Source of the DNA: an uncultured Bacteroides sp.
Lineage (GTDB): Bacteria > Bacteroidota > Bacteroidia > Bacteroidales > Bacteroidaceae
Assembly: GCA_900555635.1 (NCBI GenBank)
Contig: USLU01000112.1
Location: 1 to 11,353 of the forward strand
Length of the DNA stretch: 11,353 bases
Reading direction: 5' to 3'
Position 1 is the stretch's first letter, and every line of letters begins with the position of its first letter. Under the pieces are notes generated by a model. It did no database searches, was not told the origin of the DNA, and saw nothing but the letters and a program-made list of their open reading frames with translations. This document shows positions 1 to 6,259 of this stretch, in pieces. Position numbers and translations under genes: made by a program.

Positions 1-54
1 AAAAATGGAAATGAGAACTAAAAGGAAGGAGTCGCATTTAAAAGTTGAATGCAG
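1..54. other. Unassigned sequence beyond the broken end of the VirE-type gene
   Basis: Reading leftwards on the minus strand, similarity to VirE-type proteins stops at the Arg-Ala-Tyr codons (57-65) and a TAG stop follows at once (55-57). The remaining bases are AT-rich and hold no gene that I recognise. A short dyad (GCATT/AATGC, 34-52) is the only structure seen. It is either the far side of a deletion or the edge of an inserted element; the window is too short on this side to tell. Confidence 0.4.
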
Positions 55-483
55 CTAGTATGCACGCAGTTCCGGTGGGACGAGGCTTCGACAAAAAGTA
101 CTCTTGCGGGTGCCTTGTGCGCCGACCAATAACGGTGAAACACTGTTAGCGTATTTCTTGTCCATACTGCCCCGCCAATGGGCTACCATATTGAGGAACC
201 AACGGTGAAATAACTCACCCCAGTGTGAGTTGAGGCAGGGCACTGTTTCTGCTAGTAGACGGATACGATCTTTTCCATCCCATCGGAAGAGGTTGTAGAG
301 ATAATCTTCCAACGGGTTGAATACCGGTACACGGTTGGAGTATATGTATCGGTTGATGTCTCTGTCCCACAGCGGAATACCTTCTGATTGTGCATCGAGG
401 GCAATGCTGTTCAATGTTCGTTTATCGATGGGGGAGAAACGAAAACGGAATGAGTGGCGTTCACGATACTCCACCTCGCCCAC
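55..483 (-). pseudogene. VirE-type P-loop ATPase domain, fragment (frameshifted and truncated)
   Basis: This 142-codon open stretch carries the start of the virulence-associated E (VirE) ATPase domain that normally follows the BT4734-like primase domain in one polypeptide. The segment VGEVEYRERHSFRF, the 'WDGKDRIR' segment and the phosphate-binding loop GAQGTRKST (about residues 121-129 of the fragment) are typical of the Bacteroides family. The loop is of the family's unusual G-x-x-G-T-R-K-S/T form. It is out of frame with the upstream part at 492-1511; adding one base between 492 and 493 restores an uninterrupted reading (R-Y-N-S-Q-V-G-E-V-E-Y). It has no proper start of its own (a GTG at 483 is the first possible). 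It stops right after PPELRAY, where the family continues with the Walker B and sensor parts of the ATPase, so several hundred residues are missing. A working ATPase is not expected. Confidence 0.8.
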
Positions 484-491
484 CTGACTGT

Positions 492-1511
492 TTAGCGAAG
501 TTCGTAGCGGCGTTTCATGAACTCATCAGTTTGAATAGAGAGGCGTTGCTCTTTGCTCAGGCTGCATTGGGTGTTGAAACCTTTGCATTCCTGATATACA
601 TTTCGTATCAGTTGGCGGATAATATCTTCCTTACGACGCAGATAATAATGAAAGATGGTACGTTTTACGGTTTCTTCTTCGGGGATACCCGAGCGGAAAC
701 AGTTTTCTGCCAAACAGGTAATTATCGGTTGTAAGTCTTCGCCAATAGAAGTTGCACCTTTGTTTTCTGTTTCCGATAGATCTGTAAAAGTCTTTTGCAG
801 GGCAGCTTCAAAAAGCATGAACAGGGCATCTTGGGCTTCATAGCCGGGGAGGGCACGTGTCAACGGTGACTTTTCGGTCTGTACTGCTTCCCGGTAGGTC
901 TGTTCATCGGGCATAGAGGCGGGTTGCGAAAGATAGAATTGAACGGAGTCCGGACGGTACAGAGCTTCGGGATCGAAAGAGAGCCGCGAGTATTGTTCCA
1001 ATTTGGGCTCTTTGAGTTGGATGTCGAAGGGGATTTGCGGTTGATAACATTTCACGGCAAGGCGGTAGGCATGAGCATGAAATACTTCTGCCTCTTCGCG
1101 TTTGGTGGGGAGCGAATTGTCGGGTCGGGTGAAGGTGGTCCATATTTTCACGGAGTGTCCACTGGAACCGATGAATGCGAGTCGCGTTTGTGGCTGTTCC
1201 CATGCCAGGCGTTTCACGAGTTCCGTTTCCGCTTTTCCCGAAAGTGGACCGACAGTCAGTTCCACAATACCGTTGTATGCTTTCAGTTGCTTGACGTTGT
1301 TTACTTTACGAAATTCGGCGGCAGGTATTATTTTAGTCGGTTTATCCGCTTCGGCAACACAGGTGTCCGGTAGTGTATATTTTAATCTTTCTCGGAAAGA
1401 AGACACGGGTTGAGCTTTCGTTTCCGTCTTTATTTTTTGTACGAAGGTATCTATATCTATGGTACTCAGCGCTATGTTGGTGTCGCTGTCTCTTTGTTGG
1501 GTGATTTTCAT
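492..1511 (-). CDS. BT4734-like / VirE N-terminal (primase-like) protein, 5' part of a broken gene
   Basis: The 339-residue product matches the N-terminal half of the large VirE-type proteins common in Bacteroides genomes (BT4734-like N-terminal domain, often described as primase-like). Recognisable parts are the segment around residues 73-125, which ends in the SSGHSVKIW motif (compatible with an sxH motif of archaeo-eukaryotic primases), and the segment from EAEVFHAHAYRLAVK to LSFDPEALY (about 140-185). The C-terminal third is helical and ends at KRRYELR, exactly where relatives continue into the VirE ATPase domain. A single-base loss at 492/493 produces the TAA stop; the continuation lies in another frame at 55-483. 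The ATG at 1511 fits the family's usual N terminus. The intact family probably acts on DNA (primer synthesis coupled to a helicase-like ATPase), but its cellular role is not settled. The fragment may still be translated, but the gene as a whole looks like a pseudogene unless the frameshift is a sequencing error. Confidence 0.8.
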   Translation of the reverse strand: MKITQQRDSDTNIALSTIDIDTFVQKIKTETKAQPVSSFRERLKYTLPDTCVAEADKPTKIIPAAEFRKVNNVKQLKAYNGIVELTVGPLSGKAETELVKRLAWEQPQTRLAFIGSSGHSVKIWTTFTRPDNSLPTKREEAEVFHAHAYRLAVKCYQPQIPFDIQLKEPKLEQYSRLSFDPEALYRPDSVQFYLSQPASMPDEQTYREAVQTEKSPLTRALPGYEAQDALFMLFEAALQKTFTDLSETENKGATSIGEDLQPIITCLAENCFRSGIPEEETVKRTIFHYYLRRKEDIIRQLIRNVYQECKGFNTQCSLSKEQRLSIQTDEFMKRRYELR

Positions 1512-1578
1512 ATTGCTTTGATGTTATTACTAAATGGTACCAATGTCTGCCACATATACTCCCAAGATAGTTTCAACC

Positions 1579-1676
1579 GTTGGAACCGGGAGTTTCATTC
1601 GTTGGAACCGGGAGTTTCACATGTTGAAACTGATAGTTTAGCTTGTTGAAACTGATAGTTTCACCTGCTGAAACTG
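1579..1676. repeat. Tandem array of 22-bp palindromic iteron-like repeats
   Basis: Four head-to-tail units of exactly 22 bp start at 1579, 1601, 1623 and 1645, each opening with GTTG, followed by a partial fifth (1667-1676, GCTGAAACTG). A half unit (ATAGTTTCAACC) precedes the first one. Units 1 and 2 share GTTGGAACCGGGAGTTTCA; units 3 and 4 share GTTGAAACTGATAGTTT. Unit 4 holds an inner dyad, TGAAACT-GAT-AGTTTCA (7-bp arms, 3-bp spacer); the other units are imperfect versions. A spacing of two helical turns places all dyads on the same face of the DNA, as for cooperative protein binding at iteron origins or operators. The array lies 68 bp upstream of the VirE-type gene. Confidence 0.85.
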
Positions 1677-1690
1677 CACGAATGGACTAT

Positions 1691-1741
1691 GCGTGACAGA
1701 TAAAGTAGTAAGTGTTTATCTGTTACGGGTATCTGTCACGC
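1691..1741. repeat. Inverted repeat with GTGACAGATAAA motifs
   Basis: GCGTGACAGATA at 1691-1702 is a perfect 12-bp inverted repeat of TATCTGTCACGC at 1730-1741. Between them lies another inverted copy with one mismatch (TTTATCTGTTAC, 1715-1726), which can pair with 1693-1704 instead. The region can therefore form two alternative hairpins, or offers three binding sites for one protein. It lies between the iteron array and the DUF6078 gene. Confidence 0.7.
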
Positions 1742-1779
1742 TACAATTAGCTTATATATAGGTAGATAAGCCCCGTTGC

Positions 1780-1800
1780 GTGACACCGTGACAGATAAAA
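1780..1800. repeat. Further direct copies of the GTGACA/GTGACAGATAAA motif
   Basis: GTGACAGATAAA recurs exactly at 1788-1799, directly after a shorter copy (GTGACA) starting at 1780. With the copies at 1693, 1715 and 1730 this gives four long copies within about 110 bp, in both orientations. A separate small dyad, GCTTAT/ATAAGC (1750-1755 and 1766-1771), lies between the two groups. The motif is outside any gene and just downstream of the DUF6078 stop codon. Confidence 0.6.
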
Positions 1801-1844
1801 CCGAAAAAATAAAATTCTGTGTATAGTTCGGCGTGCAGAGATAT

Positions 1845-2282
1845 TTAACCGTAATAATATTCGTCGCTGTGTCTTTCGAATGTCGGCTCTGTAGTTATTC
1901 CGTAGTTTCGGAATAACTGTCGTATATATTCCTGATCCTGAGGAAGCAGTGGACGTTCCTGACGGTAATAGCGGTAGTAATTCGTTTTTCCGAAGTGGCT
2001 GACGAGGTCGCACCTGATAGAATTGCCGTCCTTGTAGGGAACATTGTCTAAAAGATGCTTGAGTCCCCATGCCACATGTAGTTTCTGGGTACTACTGAAA
2101 TAAGGACATGTGGTAGTATCGGCGGGGATACGATTAGGGTTTATGACACGTAGAGTAGGGTATTGTGAAGTACAATTCTCTGCAACCAGGTGGTGCAAGC
2201 ATTTTGAGCTCTGGGCACACTGGCTGTTGAAGCAGTGGGCGTACTCATAGGGCACCGCTTGGTAGTCAAAGTCGTTTGTCAT
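1845..2282 (-). CDS. DUF6078 family protein (small, Cys-containing, unknown function)
   Basis: The 145-residue product resembles small Bacteroides proteins of the DUF6078 family, for which no function is known to me. Its N-terminal half holds four spaced cysteines (C17, C22, C28 and C59, counted from the chosen start) with neighbouring histidines (H16, H30, H31), which could bind a metal; C37 is an extra one. The segments NPNRIPAD, CPYF, VAWGLKHLLDN and PLLPQDQEYIRQLFR are the family-like parts. There is no signal peptide or membrane segment, so it should be cytoplasmic. The reading frame is open further upstream (ATGs at 2312 and 2375), but I chose the ATG at 2282: the conserved FDYQAVPY segment begins four residues later, and a promoter-like box at 2333-2340 gives a leader of about 45 bases. 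It is followed by the repeat-rich region leading to the VirE-type gene on the same strand. Confidence 0.75.
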   Translation of the reverse strand: MTNDFDYQAVPYEYAHCFNSQCAQSSKCLHHLVAENCTSQYPTLRVINPNRIPADTTTCPYFSSTQKLHVAWGLKHLLDNVPYKDGNSIRCDLVSHFGKTNYYRYYRQERPLLPQDQEYIRQLFRNYGITTEPTFERHSDEYYYG

Positions 2283-2332
2283 TCTTTTTGTTTTTAGTTT
2301 ACTAATCCTCATTTTGTTGTGGGGAATGATGA

Positions 2333-2340
2333 CAAAGGTA
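2333..2340 (-). promoter_or_regulatory. Bacteroides-type -7 box for the DUF6078 gene
   Basis: On the minus strand the bases read TACCTTTG, an exact match to the TAnnTTTG -7 element of the primary Bacteroides sigma factor. Transcription would start near 2326. No good TTTG -33 element is seen at the usual 19-21 bp distance. Confidence 0.5.
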
Positions 2341-2546
2341 TATAATAAATAATAATTATTCGCCTGATTGGACAAATGATTTGCTCAGATTCATCAAGTT
2401 GTTATTGACACATTACTTATATTCTGTTCATTTGATAAAGCAGGCTCCCCCGTTATAGAGTGGAAAAACAGTTGGAAACCTGCGTTTTGATTGAATAGTG
2501 CTCATTTATGACACAAATGTGGTATGAATGAATAGGTATATTGCCG

Positions 2547-2554
2547 TATCTTTG
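2547..2554 (+). promoter_or_regulatory. Bacteroides-type -7 box, possible promoter of a plus-strand small RNA
   Basis: TATCTTTG matches TAnnTTTG exactly and points into a gap that holds no plausible protein gene but ends in a plus-strand terminator at 2748-2798. The -33 region is weak. The start of transcription would be near 2561. Confidence 0.4.
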
Positions 2555-2651
2555 TCATACTAAGAAGAATCAATGTAGGTAACTAAATGATTGTGGATAC
2601 AGGTCCGGTTTGAGGCCTTATTATTTGGATGTTTTCAATAGGTATAATAAA

Positions 2652-2689
2652 AAAAGGAGTTTATTCCAAGAATGGGATAAGCTCCTTTT
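2652..2689 (-). terminator. Possible terminator of the glycosidase mRNA (same hairpin as in the small RNA)
   Basis: Read on the minus strand, the arms 2674-2689 and 2652-2667 form a stem with two A-C mismatches, and the descending arm ends in a run of seven T before ATTATACC. It is about 110 bases downstream of the glycosidase stop codon. The stem is better paired on the other strand, so this role is less certain. Confidence 0.35.
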
Positions 2690-2747
2690 GTGTAAATAGT
2701 TTGTTGGTTTTTAATTAGGGATATTCAGCAAATAGAAGAATATTAGT

Positions 2748-2798
2748 CTGGCTTTGCCCCCTCGCTTACTATAAGAGGGGGCGAAGCCGGCTTTTTTT
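2748..2798 (+). terminator. Strong intrinsic terminator, plus strand
   Basis: A GC-rich 16-bp stem (2748-2763 with 2775-2790, two G-U pairs) with an 11-base loop is followed directly by C and seven T (2791-2798). The minus strand has no T-run after the stem, so it serves plus-strand transcripts. There is no plus-strand protein gene upstream in the window, which is why a small RNA is proposed. Confidence 0.8.
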
Positions 2799-5700
2799 AG
2801 TATTTAAAGTTCTGCTGCTTTACATAAACCTTAAAGTCTTTGATGCCACCCGGAACTTCACTTTCCATTCGAGGCAAATATTGCAATCCGGTCAATGTAT
2901 GTGTTCCACCTAAGTCGATCACAATAGTGTGCGGGTATTGACTGCCTTTCGACGTACTCCAATAGGTGGATTCTTGTAAATCGAATATCTTGTCGGCCGA
3001 GCGGTTGACACCCGATACATCTTCGCTATCGGCATAGTTCACAATCCATGGTTCACGTGACAGGCGTTCATTGTTCTCGTTTACGAGATACATCTCGGCA
3101 ATGCAAGCCAAGTCTTTACCATCTTGGGCACTAAGAGCTTCCAAACAAATGTAGCGACCTGTAGCAGGTTGGTCAAACTTAATTTCTTGCCAGCCGTTGC
3201 CGGGTTTGAAACTGCCGGAGACAACCGCTTTCTCAGTCGATAAGTCCAATTCTTGACCTTCAGTGCGATGGATAAGAGGCTTGCTCACAAGAAGCTGGTC
3301 GAGTAGAGGTTGCTTTAAACCTTCGGATTTGGCTTCACGAGGGCCGATAATATCGAAGACAAGTACTTCATTCTCACCTTTGTTCAGCCAGCAACCCGGT
3401 ATGTAAAGTGTCTGTTGCGGACCGATTTCCCAAATACGTCCCATGGCATGCCCATTGACGTATACCAATCCTTTACCCCATGTTTCGAAGTTGAGGAAGG
3501 TATCGCTCGGCTTATTTACATTAAAAGTGGCACGGTAACAGCCTGGAATACGTTGTCCAAGCTCGTCTTTAAGCGATTGGATAGGCTCGAATTTCATACT
3601 TTTATAATAATCGTAGGTATCATCGATGTTAAATACTTCCCAGTCTTTCAAGTCGCAGGTGAAGGGGCGGCCTTCTATGTCAACGGTCAGTTGTACATTT
3701 TCGGTGATGCCTTTGAAGTCTTTGATGGCACGTCCGAAGTTGATGCGTCCCATGGCTTCGACAAGGATATCAAGTTGTGCACCCTTGCGGCAGGCAGGGA
3801 ACGCCAGTTGTTTTTCTCCGTTGCGGCGGTCCAGCTTACCGATGTATTTTCCATCGAGGAATATTTGGGCAAAGTCATGGGCGTCGTTTACGGTAAGTAC
3901 TGACGGTAACTTCATTTCAGGAAGAGTCGTGCGATAAAGAATGCTTCCGAAGCCTTGGTCATACTCTTCCATGGTGCGGATGTTCCGGTCTTTCTTGGCA
4001 GTAGGAAGGTTCTGGAACAGCGGCGCCATTTCAGTGAATTGGAAAGCAGGGATGCTGATAGGCTTAATCAATGTCGGAACTTTAGCCATCTTCTTGCCAT
4101 CCATATACTTCTCCATCGCTTTGCGTAGTTCCCAATATTTGGGGGTAGTCTGACCGGATTCACTGATCGGTGCATCGTAGTCGTAAGATGTTACGTCCGG
4201 AGCAAAGCCGGGAGAATTGGCACCTGCCCAGTGTCCCCAGTTCGTACCGCCGTGGGTCATGTAGAGGCTGAATGAAATGTTCTTGGATAGCATCTCGTCG
4301 ATACCTTTAATCATCTCGGAAGCAGGGCGTGTTTCGTGATTGGCACCCCATTTATCGAACCATCCGCTCCAAAATTCAGAGCACATCAAAGGGCTGTCCG
4401 GACGGAGTTTCTTGAGAGGAGCGAATTGCTGGTCTACATTAGCACCTGTACCGAAGTTCATAGTCCATACCAGGTCGTGAAGGCCGTTCTTGGTGAAGTT
4501 CGATGCCCAGTCGCACTGGAAGAGGGTCATACCCGGATAGTTGGCACGTATCATGTCGCGAATCTGCGATACATAACCTTTGTCTTCGCCATAAGAACCA
4601 TATTCATTTTCCACCTGTACCATGATAATAGGGCCGCCTTTCTGAATAGCTAAATCGGCCACTTGCTCCGCTACAGCCTTTTCGAAGATGCTGACTCGCT
4701 CTATAAAATAAGGATCGGATTCGCGCAGGCGTATATCCTTCTTCTTGAGCAACCACCAGGGCAGACCGCCCATTTCCCACTCGGCACATACATACGGACC
4801 GGGACGCAGGATGACGTACATATCGTTTTCCTTGCACAGACGGCAGAATTCTGCCAAATCATTCTGACCCTCGAAGTTGAATTCTCCCGGACGAGGTTCG
4901 TGAGCGTTCCAGAACACATAAAGACAAACGGTATTCATGCCCAAGGCCTTACACAACTTGATACGTTGATCCCAGTAAGCTTTCGGTATACGGGGATAAT
5001 GCAGCTCGGCAGCTTTCACTACGAAAGGTTTACCGTTGAGCAGATATGTACCTTTTCCGGCTGTGAAGTCGCCTTGACCTTCCCATTGGGTGAGAGGGCT
5101 CCAACTTTCACGCCAAGGAATCGTGATCTTTCCGTCTTTGCCGAATTCCAAGGGGAGCCACACGTAGCGGGAGTCTTCGAGATCTTTCTTCTTCCAGCGG
5201 TCGAACATGGCAATATAAGCATTGCCTTTGCCATGAACCTGCTGCACATAGGTGCTTTGGGCATAGAAAGTCTTGTCAGCATCGGGACCTGTGCAGGGAT
5301 TTCCGATGGTTTTCCATTCACCCATGATGGAGTCCGCTACAGCCAGCTCGGCAACGTTAGGATCCCAACCGGTACAACCGGATGAAAGCAAATAATATTT
5401 GCCATTGAACTTGAACACTGCTGGGGCTTCACGACTCATCTTGATAAAATTACGGGTGAAGCGTCCGGTGGTATTCAGATAATCGTCGGTCAATTCATTA
5501 ATATATAAGGTGGCGTTGTGTTCGGCTGAGGCGAATTGATAGGCTCTGCCGTCATCGTCTACAAAAACGGTTTGGTCACGGCTCATGGCGCCGTTAGGAC
5601 GGAAACTGCCTTGATAAGTGAACGGTCCGGTTGGAGAATCGCTGACGGCTACTCCGGCGCAGGCTTTGCTATAATCAGCACTCTCTACATGGGCCCACAT

Positions 5701-6111
5701 TACGAATTTCTTCGTTTTGGCATTATAGATTACTTTGGGACGTTCCAATACTTTGCTGGGATGAAGGTCATGTTGCACATCATCTTTTACGGCGGGCAGG
5801 ACGATACCTTCGAACTTCCAGTTCTGTAAGTCTTTGGAAGAGTAGCAACTAACGCCGGTAACATCGGTGCGGTAACATTCCCACGTTGCCCATTCCGGCA
5901 ATATGGTTTTACCTTTTTTGTATTCGCCATACCAGTAGTAAGTGCCTTCGTGGTAAAGCAGACCGCCGCCGTGGGCGTTGATGGGATTGCCATCGGTATC
6001 TTTCCATACTTCCCCGGGTACAATGGCATTTTTGGATGTTTGCGCTTTGGTAGAAGACAAACAGAGGAGACAGGCTAGTAGGGCGAGACTCCAGATAAAT
6101 TTTCTTCTCAT
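2797..6111 (-). CDS. Secreted two-domain glycosidase: GH43-like domain fused to GH35 beta-galactosidase
   Basis: The 1104-residue protein starts with a signal peptide (residues 1-23, probable cut STKA/Q; a lipobox reading LLAC at 11-14 is less likely). Residues about 30-340 form a five-bladed GH43-like domain (HGGGLLYHEGTYYWYGE at 47-63, ERPKVIYN at 123-130, REAPAVFKFNGKYYLL at 227-242, AQSTYV at 284-289). Residues about 354-670 are a GH35 domain with the acid/base in VENEYG (E503) and the nucleophile in CSEFWSGWFDKWG (E579). Beta-sandwich domains follow to about 930, and an F5/8 type C (CBM32-like) domain at about 960-1100. GH35 enzymes release terminal beta-galactose. The GH43 part lacks the usual Asp base and keeps Glu123, Glu228 and Gln285, a pattern I associate with exo-beta-1,3-galactanases of subfamily 24 (subfamily 34 is an alternative). 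Type II arabinogalactan side and main chains are thus a reasonable inferred substrate. It acts in the periplasm or on the outer membrane. No SusC/SusD pair is in the window; the gene has its own promoter box. Confidence 0.9.
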   Translation of the reverse strand: MRRKFIWSLALLACLLCLSSTKAQTSKNAIVPGEVWKDTDGNPINAHGGGLLYHEGTYYWYGEYKKGKTILPEWATWECYRTDVTGVSCYSSKDLQNWKFEGIVLPAVKDDVQHDLHPSKVLERPKVIYNAKTKKFVMWAHVESADYSKACAGVAVSDSPTGPFTYQGSFRPNGAMSRDQTVFVDDDGRAYQFASAEHNATLYINELTDDYLNTTGRFTRNFIKMSREAPAVFKFNGKYYLLSSGCTGWDPNVAELAVADSIMGEWKTIGNPCTGPDADKTFYAQSTYVQQVHGKGNAYIAMFDRWKKKDLEDSRYVWLPLEFGKDGKITIPWRESWSPLTQWEGQGDFTAGKGTYLLNGKPFVVKAAELHYPRIPKAYWDQRIKLCKALGMNTVCLYVFWNAHEPRPGEFNFEGQNDLAEFCRLCKENDMYVILRPGPYVCAEWEMGGLPWWLLKKKDIRLRESDPYFIERVSIFEKAVAEQVADLAIQKGGPIIMVQVENEYGSYGEDKGYVSQIRDMIRANYPGMTLFQCDWASNFTKNGLHDLVWTMNFGTGANVDQQFAPLKKLRPDSPLMCSEFWSGWFDKWGANHETRPASEMIKGIDEMLSKNISFSLYMTHGGTNWGHWAGANSPGFAPDVTSYDYDAPISESGQTTPKYWELRKAMEKYMDGKKMAKVPTLIKPISIPAFQFTEMAPLFQNLPTAKKDRNIRTMEEYDQGFGSILYRTTLPEMKLPSVLTVNDAHDFAQIFLDGKYIGKLDRRNGEKQLAFPACRKGAQLDILVEAMGRINFGRAIKDFKGITENVQLTVDIEGRPFTCDLKDWEVFNIDDTYDYYKSMKFEPIQSLKDELGQRIPGCYRATFNVNKPSDTFLNFETWGKGLVYVNGHAMGRIWEIGPQQTLYIPGCWLNKGENEVLVFDIIGPREAKSEGLKQPLLDQLLVSKPLIHRTEGQELDLSTEKAVVSGSFKPGNGWQEIKFDQPATGRYICLEALSAQDGKDLACIAEMYLVNENNERLSREPWIVNYADSEDVSGVNRSADKIFDLQESTYWSTSKGSQYPHTIVIDLGGTHTLTGLQYLPRMESEVPGGIKDFKVYVKQQNFKY

Positions 6112-6158
6112 TTGAATAATTGGTATTAGAAATTAATATTGAGTTTTTTTATTGACAG

Positions 6159-6166
6159 CAAAGTTA
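6159..6166 (-). promoter_or_regulatory. Bacteroides-type -7 box for the GH43-GH35 gene
   Basis: The minus strand reads TAACTTTG, an exact TAnnTTTG match. Transcription would start near 6152, giving a leader of about 40 bases before the ATG at 6111. The -33 element is poor, which would suit a promoter that needs an activator (inference). Confidence 0.5.
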
Positions 6167-6202
6167 AGCGAAAGTAAAGTATTTGAGGGTGGGTAAATGT
6201 GT

Positions 6203-6240
6203 CAAAAAGGAGAGATTATAGCTCTAATCTCTCCTTTTGA
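6203..6240 (-). terminator. Intrinsic terminator of the C26-M19 fusion gene
   Basis: AAAAGGAGAGATTA (6205-6218) and TAATCTCTCCTTTT (6225-6238) form a perfect 14-bp stem with a 6-base loop. On the minus strand the stem is followed by TTTTTGAC, about 20 bases after the stop codon of the gene ending at 6260. It separates that gene from the glycosidase promoter at 6159-6166, so the two are independent units. Confidence 0.85.
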
Positions 6241-6259
6241 TGATGTTTTTCGGTCAGAA

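Larger units (their letters stand above)
1512..1844. other. Repeat-rich non-coding region between the VirE-type and DUF6078 genes
   Basis: This gap of 333 bp has no protein gene that I can support. It holds the 22-bp iteron-like array, the GTGACAGATAAA copies and the small dyad at 1750-1771. No clear TAnnTTTG box for the VirE-type gene is visible, so that gene may have been expressed from the DUF6078 promoter or through a regulator acting at the repeats. Confidence 0.6.
2561..2798 (+). ncRNA. Candidate plus-strand small RNA with two hairpins
   Basis: This part of the gap between the DUF6078 and glycosidase genes has a promoter box at one end and an intrinsic terminator at the other. Hairpin 1 (2652-2667 with 2674-2689) has a 16-bp stem and a 6-base loop. 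Hairpin 2 (2748-2763 with 2775-2790) has a 16-bp stem and is followed by C and seven T. All four non-Watson-Crick positions in the two stems are G-U pairs if the plus strand is transcribed, but A-C mismatches if the minus strand is. The longest open frame here (29 codons, 2629-2718) runs through hairpin 1 and looks accidental. I do not recognise a known RNA family. The RNA end overlaps the last codon of the convergent glycosidase gene, so antisense contact with that mRNA is possible. Confidence 0.45.

Noticed and set aside
924..1373. Plus-strand open frame of 149 codons
   Set aside because: It is the antisense shadow of the VirE-type N-terminal half, which has clear family motifs.
492..1511. 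Programmed ribosomal frameshift joining the two VirE-type fragments
   Set aside because: No slippery heptamer is seen at the junction, and the downstream fragment is itself truncated, so a functional frameshift product is unlikely.
1579..1676. Repeat array as a CRISPR
   Set aside because: Units are directly abutting with no unique spacers, and no cas-like gene is present.
1747..2070. Minus-strand open frame of 107 codons overlapping the DUF6078 gene
   Set aside because: It is in another frame of the same strand, has low-complexity Arg/Ser-rich translation, and runs on through the dyad region.
2629..2718. Small 29-codon plus-strand open frame
   Set aside because: It runs through the 16-bp hairpin, whose sequence is explained by RNA pairing, and it has no ribosome-binding context or recognisable product.
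2748..2798. Hairpin 2 as terminator of the glycosidase gene
   Set aside because: On the minus strand the T-run lies before the stem, not after it, and two stem positions become mismatches.
4663..5385. Long open frame of 240 codons on the plus strand
   Set aside because: It lies entirely opposite the GH43-GH35 gene, shows no family features, and the minus-strand protein explains the stretch.
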